NCBI GenBank assembly: GCA_002311925.1
Contig: DCAK01000090.1
Coordinates: forward strand, 1 to 14,114
Origin: Planctomycetes bacterium UBA1135
Lineage (GTDB): Bacteria > Planctomycetota > UBA1135
DNA length: 14,114 bases
Direction: 5' to 3'
This document shows, piece after piece, positions 1 through 7,935 of this stretch (positions are counted from its first letter, which is position 1; every line of letters starts with the position of its first letter). The notes below the pieces were generated by a model. It did not search any database. It was not told where the DNA came from and saw only the letters and a list, made by a program, of their open reading frames with translations. Made by a program: the position numbers and the translations under genes.

Positions 1-1879
1 CCAAGCGCACATCTAGCTCGGTGAACTCCACTCCATTGGCGTGTTCGTCTAATTCCGCCCGTCCAGTACGTCGTGCAACTGAAACTACCTCGGGATGGGT
101 TAAGTGGATTTCCTCCACCACCTGGCCCAATTTGTCACTCTGCTCTAGAGATGTACCTGGCAGGGTCCTGGCGGAAACCGTAAGTGCCCCTTCATTAAAT
201 TTGGGCAGGAATGAACTTCCTAAACCAAGCATGGTGCAAACCGCAACCACAAAGCACAAAACGGCTGGAGATAAAGACAAAAGCGGGCGCCGAAGAACGC
301 CAACTAACAAGGATTGATAGGCGCTTTTTAATCGATGAATATGACCAGGTTCTAATCCGCTAAGGATTGCTTTTGATTTAGGGATGAGCAAAGAACACAA
401 AACCGGGGTAATGGTGACCGCCACCAATAGTGACGAAGCAAGCGCCGCCACATAAGCCAATCCTAAAGGCTGGAGCAACCGGCCTTCCACTCCAGAGAGA
501 AAGAACAAAGGTGTAAAAACCAGCATGATGATGAGAGTGGCAAAGACGATGGAAGAACGAATCTCAATGCTGGCGTCCAAAACCACCGATAAACTTTTCC
601 TTCTCTGGTCTTCCGGCAACCGGGCATTTTCCCGCAAACGCCGTACCACATTTTCAACGTCAATCACCGCGTCGTCCACCAAGGCGCCGATGGCAATCGC
701 CATGCCTCCTAAAGTCATGGTGTTGATGGTCCCCCCCATTGCCTTCAAAATCAAAACCGCCCCCACCAAGGACAGTGGAATGGCGGTCAAAGTAATGAAC
801 GTGGCCCGCAAGTTGAGCAGGAAGAAAGCAACAATGAGCAACACCAGCCAAGCGCCGTCTTTCAAAACAGCTTGAACATTGGCAATGGCAGTTTCAATAA
901 AATCGGCTTGGCGAAGCAAATCGCGGTGCATCGTCATCCCCTCCGGAAGCTGGGCGGCCAGAACATCCAATTCTGCGTCGAGTCGTCTGGTCAACTCCAG
1001 AGTGTTGACTTCGGGTTGTTTTTGGATGCCAATCCCCACCGCCGCTTCCCCATTGACCGAAGCGGTACCGCGCGAAGGTCGGGCGCCGATTTGTACCCAA
1101 CCCAAATCACGTACTTGGATAGGCACCCCATCGCGGCTTTCCAAGGTCAGGTTGGCAATGTCATCGGCAGTTCGAAAACGACCCACCCCGGTGACCAAAT
1201 ATTCGCTGCCTCCCTGGGCAATAAACCCGGCTGGAATATTTTGGTTGGCAATGCGAATGGCGTCGGCCACTTGAGTAATAGCAATGCCATAAGTTTCCAG
1301 CCGATCGGGTTCCAGCCACACCTGATATTGGCGGGCGCCCCCCCCTATAGGTGTCACTTGTGAAACCCCTTGCACGGCTAATAATCTGCGCCGCAAAACA
1401 GTATCGGCAAAGCTCCGTAAAGCAATGGGGTTGTTTTCTGCCGAAGTCAACCCGAGAAAAAGAATCTCCCCCATGATGGAGGAAATCGGCGCAAGGATGG
1501 GTTCCCCGGTTTGTTCCGGCAGGGAATCGGCCACCAAGCCCAAGCGTTCGGTAACGATTTGGCGGGCACGGAAAATATCAGTGCCCCATTCGAACTCGGC
1601 ATAGACTATAGAAATGCCGACCGCACTGCTGGAACGAACGCGGCGAATCCCTGGAGCCCCGTTTAAGGAAACTTCAATAGGGAAAGTAACCAGACTCTCC
1701 ACTTCAATAGATGCCATGCCGGGAGTCTCAGTTAAAACAGTGACCGTCGGCGCGGTTAAATCTGGAAATACATCCACTGGTGCTTTCAAGGCGGTGTTTG
1801 CCCCCCAAATGCAAAACGCAAGCGCTAGGATGAGTACGGTGGATCTATTCCGCAAAGACCATTGAATGAGGCGGTCCAT
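1..1879 (-). CDS. Heavy-metal efflux RND permease (CusA/CzcA type), 3' end cut by window edge
   Basis: Inner-membrane proton-driven pump of a tripartite metal-efflux complex. I translated it by hand from the ATG at 1879: about 626 residues are visible, uninterrupted, and the frame runs off the window at position 1. The full family length is roughly 1030-1070 aa. The N-terminus (MDRLIQWSLRNRS) leads into TM1. Further on come the pore-domain stretch MTMHRDLLRQADFI, the TM4 signature GALVDDAVIDVENVVRRL with the acidic proton-relay residues of HME-RND pumps, the TM5-6 block FTPLFFLSGVEGRLLQPLG, and PGTSLEQSDKLG followed by RRTGRAELDEHANGV. The start lies 2 nt after the adaptor stop (TAAGCATG) with no clear Shine-Dalgarno sequence, so translation is probably coupled. 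Escherichia coli CusA has a copper-binding methionine just before its TLPG motif. Here the matching stretch reads LTVSARTLPG with no Met, which argues against Cu(I)/Ag(I) as the substrate. The actual metal is unknown. Confidence 0.95.
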   Translation of the reverse strand, partial: MDRLIQWSLRNRSTVLILALAFCIWGANTALKAPVDVFPDLTAPTVTVLTETPGMASIEVESLVTFPIEVSLNGAPGIRRVRSSSAVGISIVYAEFEWGTDIFRARQIVTERLGLVADSLPEQTGEPILAPISSIMGEILFLGLTSAENNPIALRSFADTVLRRRLLAVQGVSQVTPIGGGARQYQVWLEPDRLETYGIAITQVADAIRIANQNIPAGFIAQGGSEYLVTGVGRFRTADDIANLTLESRDGVPIQVRDLGWVQIGARPSRGTASVNGEAAVGIGIQKQPEVNTLELTRRLDAELDVLAAQLPEGMTMHRDLLRQADFIETAIANVQAVLKDGAWLVLLIVAFFLLNLRATFITLTAIPLSLVGAVLILKAMGGTINTMTLGGMAIAIGALVDDAVIDVENVVRRLRENARLPEDQRRKSLSVVLDASIEIRSSIVFATLIIMLVFTPLFFLSGVEGRLLQPLGLAYVAALASSLLVAVTITPVLCSLLIPKSKAILSGLEPGHIHRLKSAYQSLLVGVLRRPLLSLSPAVLCFVVAVCTMLGLGSSFLPKFNEGALTVSARTLPGTSLEQSDKLGQVVEEIHLTHPEVVSVARRTGRAELDEHANGVEFTELDVRL

Positions 1880-1881
1880 GC

Positions 1882-3477
1882 TTAGTGAGTGTGAGCGGGA
1901 ATAGTGCCCGACAGTGAAACTAGATGAACCACATAAGCACCATCAACCACCACTTGTTCGCCAACCGCCAAGCCTTCGAGAATTTCAACATAGTCACCAT
2001 CTCGTAGCCCCAAACGCACCGCTCTCCGTTCAAAAGATTCACCGGCGGTTTGCACGAAGACCACATCAAGTCCTGCGTCATCCACCAAAGCGGAAATCGG
2101 CACCGCCAAGGCTTCATGTAGCTGACCGGTGGCCAAGTGGGCTGCCAAAGTCATGCCGGGACGCAACCAGCCTGGGTTTGGAATTTCGTAAAGCACTTCG
2201 GCGGAATGGGTGACCGGGTGAACCAAGGGGGCAACCAGCAAAAGCTCTCCGCCCTTACCCGGCAATTCAATTTCTTCACGCGTTGTGGGATGGTGAAGAT
2301 GAGCTTGAGGGTTTTCACCTAAACGCGGCAAATCTGCCTCAGGAACTCTGACTGCCACATGGAGTTGGCTAAGGTCTTGGATTTCAAACAACAGTTCCCC
2401 TTGATTTAACCATTCACCAGCGGAAGTGGGAGCAAAAATGACTACACCGGAAATAGGTGCGCGCAACTCCAGCTCCAAATGCTTTGCTCCACTTTGGTCA
2501 GATGTCAGCGTTTGCACTGCTTGACTCCAGGCTTGCAAGGTAGATTCCGCGGCTTGAACCGCACCTTTGGCAGAAGCAAGTTGGTAAATCGATTCCTCCC
2601 ACTCTTTATCAGACTTTGCTTGTTTGGCATGCAAATCTTCCACCCGAACGGCAGACTTTTTTGCCTGAGTGAAACCCGCTAAGGCGGTTTCTAAAGTTGC
2701 TTTGGCCTGGCCTTGCTCTTGCTTAGCACTTGCTAATGATGATTCCCAGTCGGCCAAGTCCGATGATAATAAAGGAATCTTTAAAATTGCCAACGTGTCT
2801 CCAGCAACGACCCTTTGCCCCAATGCAATGCGAGAAGTTTGCCTAGGTGGGGACAAAGTTCCCGCCAAAGGTGCAGGAATTCGCGCAGAATGGGTGCGAC
2901 AAGCAATTACCCGAGCCGTTGCGGGAATGCGTTCCCCTAATTTTCGTAGGCGGGAAGCTTCTACTTTCATCCGCACTGGCCATTGTTGTTCTTTCAGCAC
3001 CGTAATTCCGCTTTCTACTTCAGCACCTTGGCTAGCTTTGAGGACATCGGCCTGGTTGGCGTGAACGGTGATATCCGGCAATTTTGGCTGGTCCCCCGCC
3101 ACATCCAGCGTCCATTGCCATTCTCCGGCACTTGGGAATCGAAGCTCTGTTAAATAAATTCCCGCACGGGTTGGCTTTTTCAAATCAACCCTCATGATTT
3201 GTTCGCCAGTTTGGAGGCTCATGGACAAGGGGCCTTCCGCACGAGGGGATCCGTCGGCCAAATTGCTGACATGCAAAGCAAAGCCAACTAAGGCGCCTAC
3301 GGAAGGGACTTCGTGTTCTAGAAAAAACTCGTGCTTCTCTGTCCAAACGGTGCACGACAAGGAGGGAGTTTCCGCCGACGGCGTGCTATGCGAATGAGAG
3401 TGGGATTGTTGGCCACAGCCTACGAGGCAAAGGCTCATCCAACTTAGGAAAAGGAGTGGGTGCGGATTTCGGGACAT
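1882..3477 (-). CDS. RND efflux periplasmic adaptor lipoprotein (CusB/CzcB type) with extra N-terminal domain
   Basis: Membrane-fusion protein linking the RND permease to an outer-membrane channel. The start at 3477 (MSRNPHPLLFLSW) puts the lipobox LVGC at residues 18-21, normal for a lipoprotein. An in-frame ATG 30 nt upstream (3507) is possible, and neither has a good Shine-Dalgarno sequence. After the lipid-anchored Cys comes SHSHSHS, a likely metal-binding tract. Residues ~40-130 form an added beta-rich domain (CTVWTEKHEFFLEHE ... GEWQWTLDV) seen in some metal-efflux adaptors. Then come the barrel-sandwich halves (~185-235 and ~335-365) flanking a long Ala/Lys/Gln-rich coiled-coil hairpin (~238-328), a beta-barrel domain, and a C-terminal membrane-proximal domain ending in HTH. 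It lies 2 nt upstream of the permease. The gap to the small gene upstream holds a 5-bp inverted repeat (CGTGC/GCACG, 3545-3560) and no convincing terminator, so the three genes are probably one operon. Confidence 0.9.
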   Translation of the reverse strand: MSRNPHPLLFLSWMSLCLVGCGQQSHSHSHSTPSAETPSLSCTVWTEKHEFFLEHEVPSVGALVGFALHVSNLADGSPRAEGPLSMSLQTGEQIMRVDLKKPTRAGIYLTELRFPSAGEWQWTLDVAGDQPKLPDITVHANQADVLKASQGAEVESGITVLKEQQWPVRMKVEASRLRKLGERIPATARVIACRTHSARIPAPLAGTLSPPRQTSRIALGQRVVAGDTLAILKIPLLSSDLADWESSLASAKQEQGQAKATLETALAGFTQAKKSAVRVEDLHAKQAKSDKEWEESIYQLASAKGAVQAAESTLQAWSQAVQTLTSDQSGAKHLELELRAPISGVVIFAPTSAGEWLNQGELLFEIQDLSQLHVAVRVPEADLPRLGENPQAHLHHPTTREEIELPGKGGELLLVAPLVHPVTHSAEVLYEIPNPGWLRPGMTLAAHLATGQLHEALAVPISALVDDAGLDVVFVQTAGESFERRAVRLGLRDGDYVEILEGLAVGEQVVVDGAYVVHLVSLSGTIPAHTH

Positions 3478-3572
3478 GGTTTCTTTGGTGACTTGTGGAG
3501 TATTCATTCACCAAAATGAAATGGTGAGCTGAATGCGGATTTGCCGTGCTTACAGGCACGACTGGGTATAAG

Positions 3573-3971
3573 TCAGGAAAGAGGTGGCCCGCGTAAGCGA
3601 AAAACTTCTAAATATGGGAAGCGTAGCCGAAGAGAATCACCACGGTTGATTCCGCCTTGTTGGATCCATGAAAGATGAAAAGATGATTCAACAGCAACGA
3701 CACCCAACACCAAAGAATCACTCGCGTTTTGAGATTTACTCCCGGGCAATGCAGACCAATCATGCTCTGCAAAAGTGTGGGCCCTTTCATGGTCATCCGT
3801 CCCTTCCTCAGAAACGCCGACGCAATGGCCGGTGGTTTCGTTTGGAAAATCATGGTGATGTTCGCTGGCAATATGCCAAGGAAGCAACACCACAAAAGTT
3901 GCCGCAAATAATCCGACCGAAACGAGAGCTTTCAAGCGTTCGCCGATGGAGTTGCGGTAGGGAGAATTCAT
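3573..3971 (-). CDS. Small membrane-anchored histidine-rich protein preceding metal-efflux genes
   Basis: 132-residue protein of no family I can name with confidence. I chose the ATG at 3971 (MNSPYRNSIGERLK) because AAGGTG sits a few bases upstream. A second in-frame ATG at 3983 has no such site. Residues ~10-32 are hydrophobic (ALVSVGLFAATFVVLLPWHI), a signal peptide or single membrane anchor, so the rest should be periplasmic. That part carries His clusters (EHHHDF, TTGHC, DDHERAH, AEHDW) and a Cys, which fits weak or sensory metal binding. The C-terminus ends in RLRGPPLS, and similar R(G/A)PP endings occur in small proteins of metal-resistance operons (from memory, not searched). It lies about 100 nt upstream of the adaptor on the same strand and 62 nt after cdd. 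A role as periplasmic metal chaperone or sensor is inferred from context only. Confidence 0.7.
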   Translation of the reverse strand: MNSPYRNSIGERLKALVSVGLFAATFVVLLPWHIASEHHHDFPNETTGHCVGVSEEGTDDHERAHTFAEHDWSALPGSKSQNASDSLVLGVVAVESSFHLSWIQQGGINRGDSLRLRFPYLEVFRLRGPPLS

Positions 3972-4033
3972 TTGCACCTTCATTCAGCATACCAAATGAT
4001 TTGTACTAGCCCGGCGATTACTTTTTTGATGAC

Positions 4034-4405
4034 TCAGAAAGAATCCGGCAATAGTTCGGCCAAAGTGGTATTTCTCTCACCGCTTGGACAGGCCAGAACT
4101 ACCGAAACACAGTCTTCGGGGGAGGAAAACTCATTCAACACTTGGCGGCAAGCCCCACAGGGGGATGCCGGTTGATCTTCATTGACCCAAACAGCCACCG
4201 CGGTGATTTCGCGTAGACCTTGGCCAATCCCGGCAGTAATTGCGCTCCGCTCTGCACATTGGGTCAAACCGTAGCTTTTATTTTCGACGTTTGTACCCGT
4301 GGTCACTGTGCCATCAGCCCATTCCACCGCTGCCCCCACTGCAAATTCACTGTACGGAGAATAACTTTTCTCCGCCGCCTGACGGGCGAGGTCTGTCAGG
4401 CTCAT
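4034..4405 (-). CDS. cdd: Cytidine deaminase (homotetrameric type)
   Basis: Cytosolic pyrimidine-salvage enzyme that deaminates cytidine and deoxycytidine to uridine and deoxyuridine. The 123-residue length is typical of the small tetrameric class. The substrate-binding TNVENKSYG motif is at about 38-46. The catalytic zinc site is CAE (Cys50, Glu52), and the second motif PCGACRQVL gives Cys83 and Cys86, so three Cys ligands and the proton-shuttling Glu are present. The ATG at 4405 overlaps the TGA of the topoisomerase gene (ATGA). No Shine-Dalgarno sequence is visible, so translation is presumably coupled to that gene. I see no functional link between the two proteins beyond a shared transcript. 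The start is firm because the N-terminus MSLTDLARQAAEKSYSPYS aligns with the usual beginning of the family. Confidence 0.95.
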   Translation of the reverse strand: MSLTDLARQAAEKSYSPYSEFAVGAAVEWADGTVTTGTNVENKSYGLTQCAERSAITAGIGQGLREITAVAVWVNEDQPASPCGACRQVLNEFSSPEDCVSVVLACPSGERNTTLAELLPDSF

Positions 4406-7287
4406 GAGTCAGAGTGAGAAGGCGAAGTTTTTTTCTTGGTCACTTTCTTCTTAGTCGCCTTCTTTTTGGTGGATTTTTTCTTGGTAACTTTCTTCGGTCC
4501 AGCTTCTCGTGGCTTAAATTCAAATCCATGCCGACCGTTGGGTTTGCGCACTAAGCGGGCTGTAAACGGACGACCTTTACGGGAAATAAAATCTTCAATC
4601 CAATCAGTGGCTCCACCAGCCAAGAAATAAGGACCAAGATCATCGCGAGTCATTTCCCGCTGACAAACTGTTCGAGGCATCATCAATCCGCAGCCATCCG
4701 CTTCTCCCTCGCCCGTGCATTCAAAGTGCGTAGAACTCTCAACAATGGACCCACCGTCACATTTTGGACAAGCTATCCAAGACGTTTCGTCCACTTCATA
4801 AGAAATCAACTCCGGCGAAACCGCTCCTGCGTCGTCCGAGCCTTTGTAGCCCTTAACTGGTTCAAAATCTAATTTGAACTCCTCACCCATGCGGATTTTT
4901 CCCGCATAAGCTTGGCCATAGCTGCTGACAAAGCCATCCAAAATTCCAGATTCTTTCTCACTCAAAACCTTCTGCACAACAGGGCGATTCATGTAACGCC
5001 CACGAAATTCTTTCCACACGGTGTAACCGCAAACTTCAGGGTCCTTCATAGTGGCTTTCCACTCCACCAAAATTCCGTCGGGTATAACCTCAGCCAAAGC
5101 CTCTAACTGTGTACAAAAACCCTCATCTGGCCCGCGGAAATCCCTCTGAATCGCAATTGTCGCGTTAGTTCGCTTGGGGTCCGCTTCAGATGAAACTACA
5201 CCGTCCAGCTCCAATGCTTTATTCGCTAATTCTTCTGAAACCTCTTTCAAAGTAACCGGTGCACCTTTGCCAACGTGCTTAATCTTCAACTGGAACCAAT
5301 CTGCCTCGTCCTCTTTACTGCATCGATAACCTTTTAGTCCCTCCAAAATAGGCCTCCCATCTTTCGGGCAAACCCCAACCGGCTCTTCATCTTTATAAAG
5401 ATCCGGATAATCAAATCGTTGCAGCTTGCTAACAACATCGCGTACTGAATTCCGAACCTCCTCCATATAAACCTGACTATCCATGGTCCCTTGCTCAACT
5501 TGATGCAAATGTGATTCCATTTCTGCCGTCAGCTCAGCCTTGGCCAAAAAGTCTGCCTGTAGACGCTCCAAGAAGTCAATTAAGGTAATCCCCTTAGCTG
5601 TCGCTCGCAGAGTTTTTCCACTTCGGTGCAAATACCCTTTGGTAATTAAGCCCTCAATAATGTCCGCACGAGTCGCAGCTGTGCCCAGCCCTTTGCCCTT
5701 GAGCGCCTCAAGGACTTCTTCATCATCAATGCTCTCCCAAGCTTCGATGTCAAGGTCGCTGGCTCTTTCCATTGCAGTCAACAAGCTGCTTTCGGTGTAG
5801 CGTTTCGGTGGAGGGGTTTGGTCCGCCGCCGAATCAACATGCACAACCTTGCCAGCCGCCACTTCTCCAGGCTCCACACCCAGACTTGGCAATACATCCG
5901 AAGGTTTCGGAACATTGTCAACCGCTTGCCAACCCGGAACAGTCAAACGGCTGGATTTGGTGAAAAAGAGGGCATCCGCCGACGGTACAACCGTTTCTCT
6001 TGTGACATTTTCCCATGTGCTTGGTCCCATGAAAGCTGCGCAGAATCGGCGCAAAACCAAGTCAAAAACTTTGGCGTCATCACCACCTAAGACAACTTCT
6101 GGAATACCTGTTGGGATGATGGCGTAGTGGTCACCAACATTTTTATTGTCAAAATTCCGCGCATCATTCTTTCGCCCGTCACGCAAAATCAAGGACGCCG
6201 CCTCAGAAATCTCCTGGTGCTTCGAACCGTCGCTGAAACAGGCGCCCAAGTCTGCGGAAGACAACAAGGTGAGAAGATCATTTACCGTTTCACCATAGTC
6301 CTCAGGAAGTGCTGTGAAATCCGATCTTGGATAGCTCAACACCTTATGACCCTCGTAAAGCCTCTGGGCTGCGTTCGAAGTTCGCCTTGCGGACATTCCG
6401 AACCGTGAGTTAGCGGCTTTCTGAAGGCCAGTTATGTTGTAAAGAAGCGGCACTTTACGCGTGCTCTTCGACACCTTTTCCGACACATTCGCCTTCGCCC
6501 CTTGGCATGCTTCCAAAAGTGCCTTGGCATCAGACTCTTCCCAAATCTTCTCTACATCTTTGCCAGAGCGCGCCTTTTGGTATCTCGCGACATATTCATG
6601 GCCATTTGTTTCAAATGTACTCTTTAGCCGCCAAAAAGGGACCGGCACGTGTGCCAGCACTTTCAATTCTCTGTGCACCAGAAGAGCCAAGGTAGGCGTT
6701 TGCACACGCCCAGCCGACCACACTCCTTTTTCCCGGCGGCCCTTCAGGCGCTTAGTAATCCCTCGCGTAGCATTAATACCAATCAACCAATCCGCCTCCG
6801 ACCGAGAGTAGGCCGCCGCGGCAAGACCGGAAAATTCTTCAGATGGCCGCAACTCGGCAAAAGCACCTTCGATAGCCTCTCGGGTCATGGACTGTAGCCA
6901 CAACCGCAAAGACGGCTTTTCTACATTGGCATAGGCCTCAATTTCTCGGAAAATCAACTCTCCTTCCCGAGCCGCATCACAGGCGTTAATCAAAGCTGTA
7001 ACGTCATCTCGGTGAGCTAACTTCTTAATCAACCTCAACTGCTTGGTCATGCCTTGGCGAGGCTTTCGAAGAAATTCATCCGGGATAATTGGTAAGTCAG
7101 AAATCAACCAGCCGGAAAGATCCGGGTTGTAATCCTCTGGAGCACCCAACTCCAACATATGACCAATGGCCCAAGTGATGAGGTGCTCTTTGCCTTCCCA
7201 GTACCCGTCGTGTTGGGCGAATTTCCCAGGCAAAACGCGAGCCAAATCTTTGGCCACGCTTGGTTTTTCTGCGATGACGAGTTTCAT
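4402..7287 (-). CDS. topB: Type IA DNA topoisomerase, topoisomerase III-like, with lysine-repeat tail
   Basis: Cuts and passes single DNA strands, relaxing negative supercoils or decatenating. The ATG at 7287 gives 961 aa and the classic N-terminus MKLVIAEKPSVAKDLARVLPG. The open frame runs 41 codons further to a TTG at 7410, but that extension is not topoisomerase-like. The Toprim domain has Glu7 of IAEKPS and the ACDAAREGELIF motif, where the second Asp of DxD is Ala (close to the CDAGREGE form of many topoisomerase III proteins). The catalytic Tyr is in LSYPRSD at residue 319. The GLGTAATRADII loop follows at about residues 525-536. The C-terminal part has a degenerate zinc-ribbon-like repeat (CPKDGRP ... 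YRC), a less conserved middle, a zinc motif (CPKC ... CTGEGEADGCG), a topoisomerase repeat ending in FEFKPR, and a KKxTK tail. AAGGG lies about 9 nt before the ATG. It is the first gene of the topB-cdd pair. Confidence 0.93.
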   Translation of the reverse strand: MKLVIAEKPSVAKDLARVLPGKFAQHDGYWEGKEHLITWAIGHMLELGAPEDYNPDLSGWLISDLPIIPDEFLRKPRQGMTKQLRLIKKLAHRDDVTALINACDAAREGELIFREIEAYANVEKPSLRLWLQSMTREAIEGAFAELRPSEEFSGLAAAAYSRSEADWLIGINATRGITKRLKGRREKGVWSAGRVQTPTLALLVHRELKVLAHVPVPFWRLKSTFETNGHEYVARYQKARSGKDVEKIWEESDAKALLEACQGAKANVSEKVSKSTRKVPLLYNITGLQKAANSRFGMSARRTSNAAQRLYEGHKVLSYPRSDFTALPEDYGETVNDLLTLLSSADLGACFSDGSKHQEISEAASLILRDGRKNDARNFDNKNVGDHYAIIPTGIPEVVLGGDDAKVFDLVLRRFCAAFMGPSTWENVTRETVVPSADALFFTKSSRLTVPGWQAVDNVPKPSDVLPSLGVEPGEVAAGKVVHVDSAADQTPPPKRYTESSLLTAMERASDLDIEAWESIDDEEVLEALKGKGLGTAATRADIIEGLITKGYLHRSGKTLRATAKGITLIDFLERLQADFLAKAELTAEMESHLHQVEQGTMDSQVYMEEVRNSVRDVVSKLQRFDYPDLYKDEEPVGVCPKDGRPILEGLKGYRCSKEDEADWFQLKIKHVGKGAPVTLKEVSEELANKALELDGVVSSEADPKRTNATIAIQRDFRGPDEGFCTQLEALAEVIPDGILVEWKATMKDPEVCGYTVWKEFRGRYMNRPVVQKVLSEKESGILDGFVSSYGQAYAGKIRMGEEFKLDFEPVKGYKGSDDAGAVSPELISYEVDETSWIACPKCDGGSIVESSTHFECTGEGEADGCGLMMPRTVCQREMTRDDLGPYFLAGGATDWIEDFISRKGRPFTARLVRKPNGRHGFEFKPREAGPKKVTKKKSTKKKATKKKVTKKKTSPSHSDS
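4423..4494 (-). repeat. Five imperfect 15-nt units encoding a KKxTK tail
   Basis: The last part of the topoisomerase gene encodes about five pentapeptides of the form KK(V/S/A)TK, ending in KKTS just before PSHSDS and the stop. The DNA repeats imperfectly with a 15-nt period, with synonymous changes between units. Such histone-H1-like basic tails are known as non-specific DNA-binding extensions on topoisomerases and other bacterial proteins. Slipped-strand events could change the copy number without changing frame. Confidence 0.8.
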
Positions 7288-7329
7288 GGCTTGCGCCCTT
7301 CCCGGTTTTTCGGGGACTCCTTGAAGCAG

Positions 7330-7347
7330 AACCTCCGCGGGGAGGTT
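7330..7347 (-). promoter_or_regulatory. Perfect 7-bp inverted repeat in the topB leader
   Basis: On the minus strand this reads AACCTCC-CCGC-GGAGGTT, a perfect 7-bp stem with a 4-nt loop, ending 43 nt upstream of the chosen topB ATG. No T-run follows, so it is unlikely to be a terminator. It could be a leader hairpin or an operator. If the TTG at 7410 were the real start, it would lie inside coding sequence. The function is unknown. Confidence 0.4.
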
Positions 7348-7439
7348 TTCGGCCTCAAGGCGGGGAAAGTAATGAGAAAAAGGGGCTGTGGCAAGCCATT
7401 GCGAAGACAATTCAGGGGGCAGATGCCATAAGTCTTTTC

Positions 7440-7540
7440 CTTTAAGCGGCTTATAGAATCAAGAAGAGTTCAAGAAAAATGCGCAAATCCGCCGATAAGA
7501 GCATGAGACCAACCCATGGCAAACCAACATCTCCCTATCC
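7440..7540. other. Sharp base-composition boundary between left and right halves
   Basis: Hand counts of G+C per 60-base line are 23/60 at 7441, 36/60 at 7501 and 40/60 at 7561. Everything to the left stays near 40-50% and everything to the right near 60-73%, with a matching change in third-codon-position use. No direct repeat, integrase or tRNA is visible at the boundary. It may be the edge of a transferred segment or a join between two genomes in an assembly. Confidence 0.7.
7450..7478 (-). promoter_or_regulatory. Possible weak sigma-70-like promoter for topB-cdd
   Basis: On the minus strand a TATAAG hexamer (7455-7450) is preceded at 17 nt by TTTTCT (7478-7473), a poor -35 element. It lies in the A/T-rich stretch between the divergent topB and pilin-like genes, where a promoter is expected. 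The match is weak and position is the main support. Confidence 0.2.
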
Positions 7541-7935
7541 TGGAAAGCGGCGCCCTCGCTGCTGCGGTGATTTTGACGGCCAGTCTGGCCGCCCTTCCGG
7601 CCTTCGGGTCCGCATCCGAATCCGACCAGGGAATCCAGGACGGTTTGAGCCTCCTCCGCGGAGCCCTCTTCCGTCTCGAACTTGAAGCCGGCTCCGAGGC
7701 CCTAGTGGCCATCGAGGATGGGGCGACCTTGGCCTCGAAGCTGGCTCCTCGACATCTTGCCTCCATTCCAGAGAATCCAGTCAACCAAATGGCCACCGTC
7801 CGCGTGATGCCCAAGGGATGGGGTCGCCCGGTCTTCAATGGTACTTCCGGTTGGGTCTTCGTCCCCGACACGGGTGAAATCCGGGCCAACTTGACCGGCC
7901 TGGACGCGGGCGGGAAACCGTACGCCGAGTACTAG
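7516..7935 (+). CDS. Pilin-like (type II secretion / type IV pseudopilin-like) protein with atypical cleavage site
   Basis: 139-residue protein, the only plus-strand gene. The N-terminus MANQH-LPILESGALAAAV followed by ILTASLAALPAFGSA has the pattern of a type III signal sequence: a 5-residue leader, Glu at mature position 5, a ~20-residue hydrophobic helix and a Pro near position 22-23. The usual Gly at -1 is His here, so prepilin peptidase might not cut it. The C-terminal part matches the GspG-like ending: ENPVN, TVRV, GWVFVPDTGEIRANLTG and PYAEY. The middle (SESDQGIQDGLSLLRGALF) fits the amphipathic helix after the anchor. An in-frame TGA at 7504 rules out a longer N-terminus, and the Shine-Dalgarno sequence is weak. 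The gene begins where the base composition changes, so its true 5' end may be missing. It could also be a secreted protein of another kind that shares only the pilin ending. Confidence 0.7.
   Translation: MANQHLPILESGALAAAVILTASLAALPAFGSASESDQGIQDGLSLLRGALFRLELEAGSEALVAIEDGATLASKLAPRHLASIPENPVNQMATVRVMPKGWGRPVFNGTSGWVFVPDTGEIRANLTGLDAGGKPYAEY

Noticed and set aside
1338..1346. Run of C bases in the RND permease as a possible frameshift
   Set aside because: The minus-strand frame reads through it as TPIGGGARQYQVW, which fits the family, so no frameshift is needed.
872..1363. 163-codon plus-strand open frame
   Set aside because: It is antisense to the RND permease, whose continuous and highly motif-rich translation accounts for this stretch.
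3545..3560. 5-bp inverted repeat between the small His-rich gene and the adaptor as a terminator
   Set aside because: The stem is short and no T-run follows on either strand, so it is not a convincing terminator.
7470..7889. 139-codon minus-strand open frame opposite the pilin-like gene
   Set aside because: It is Arg/Ala/Ser-rich with no motif. The plus-strand frame has a coherent pilin-like start and ending.
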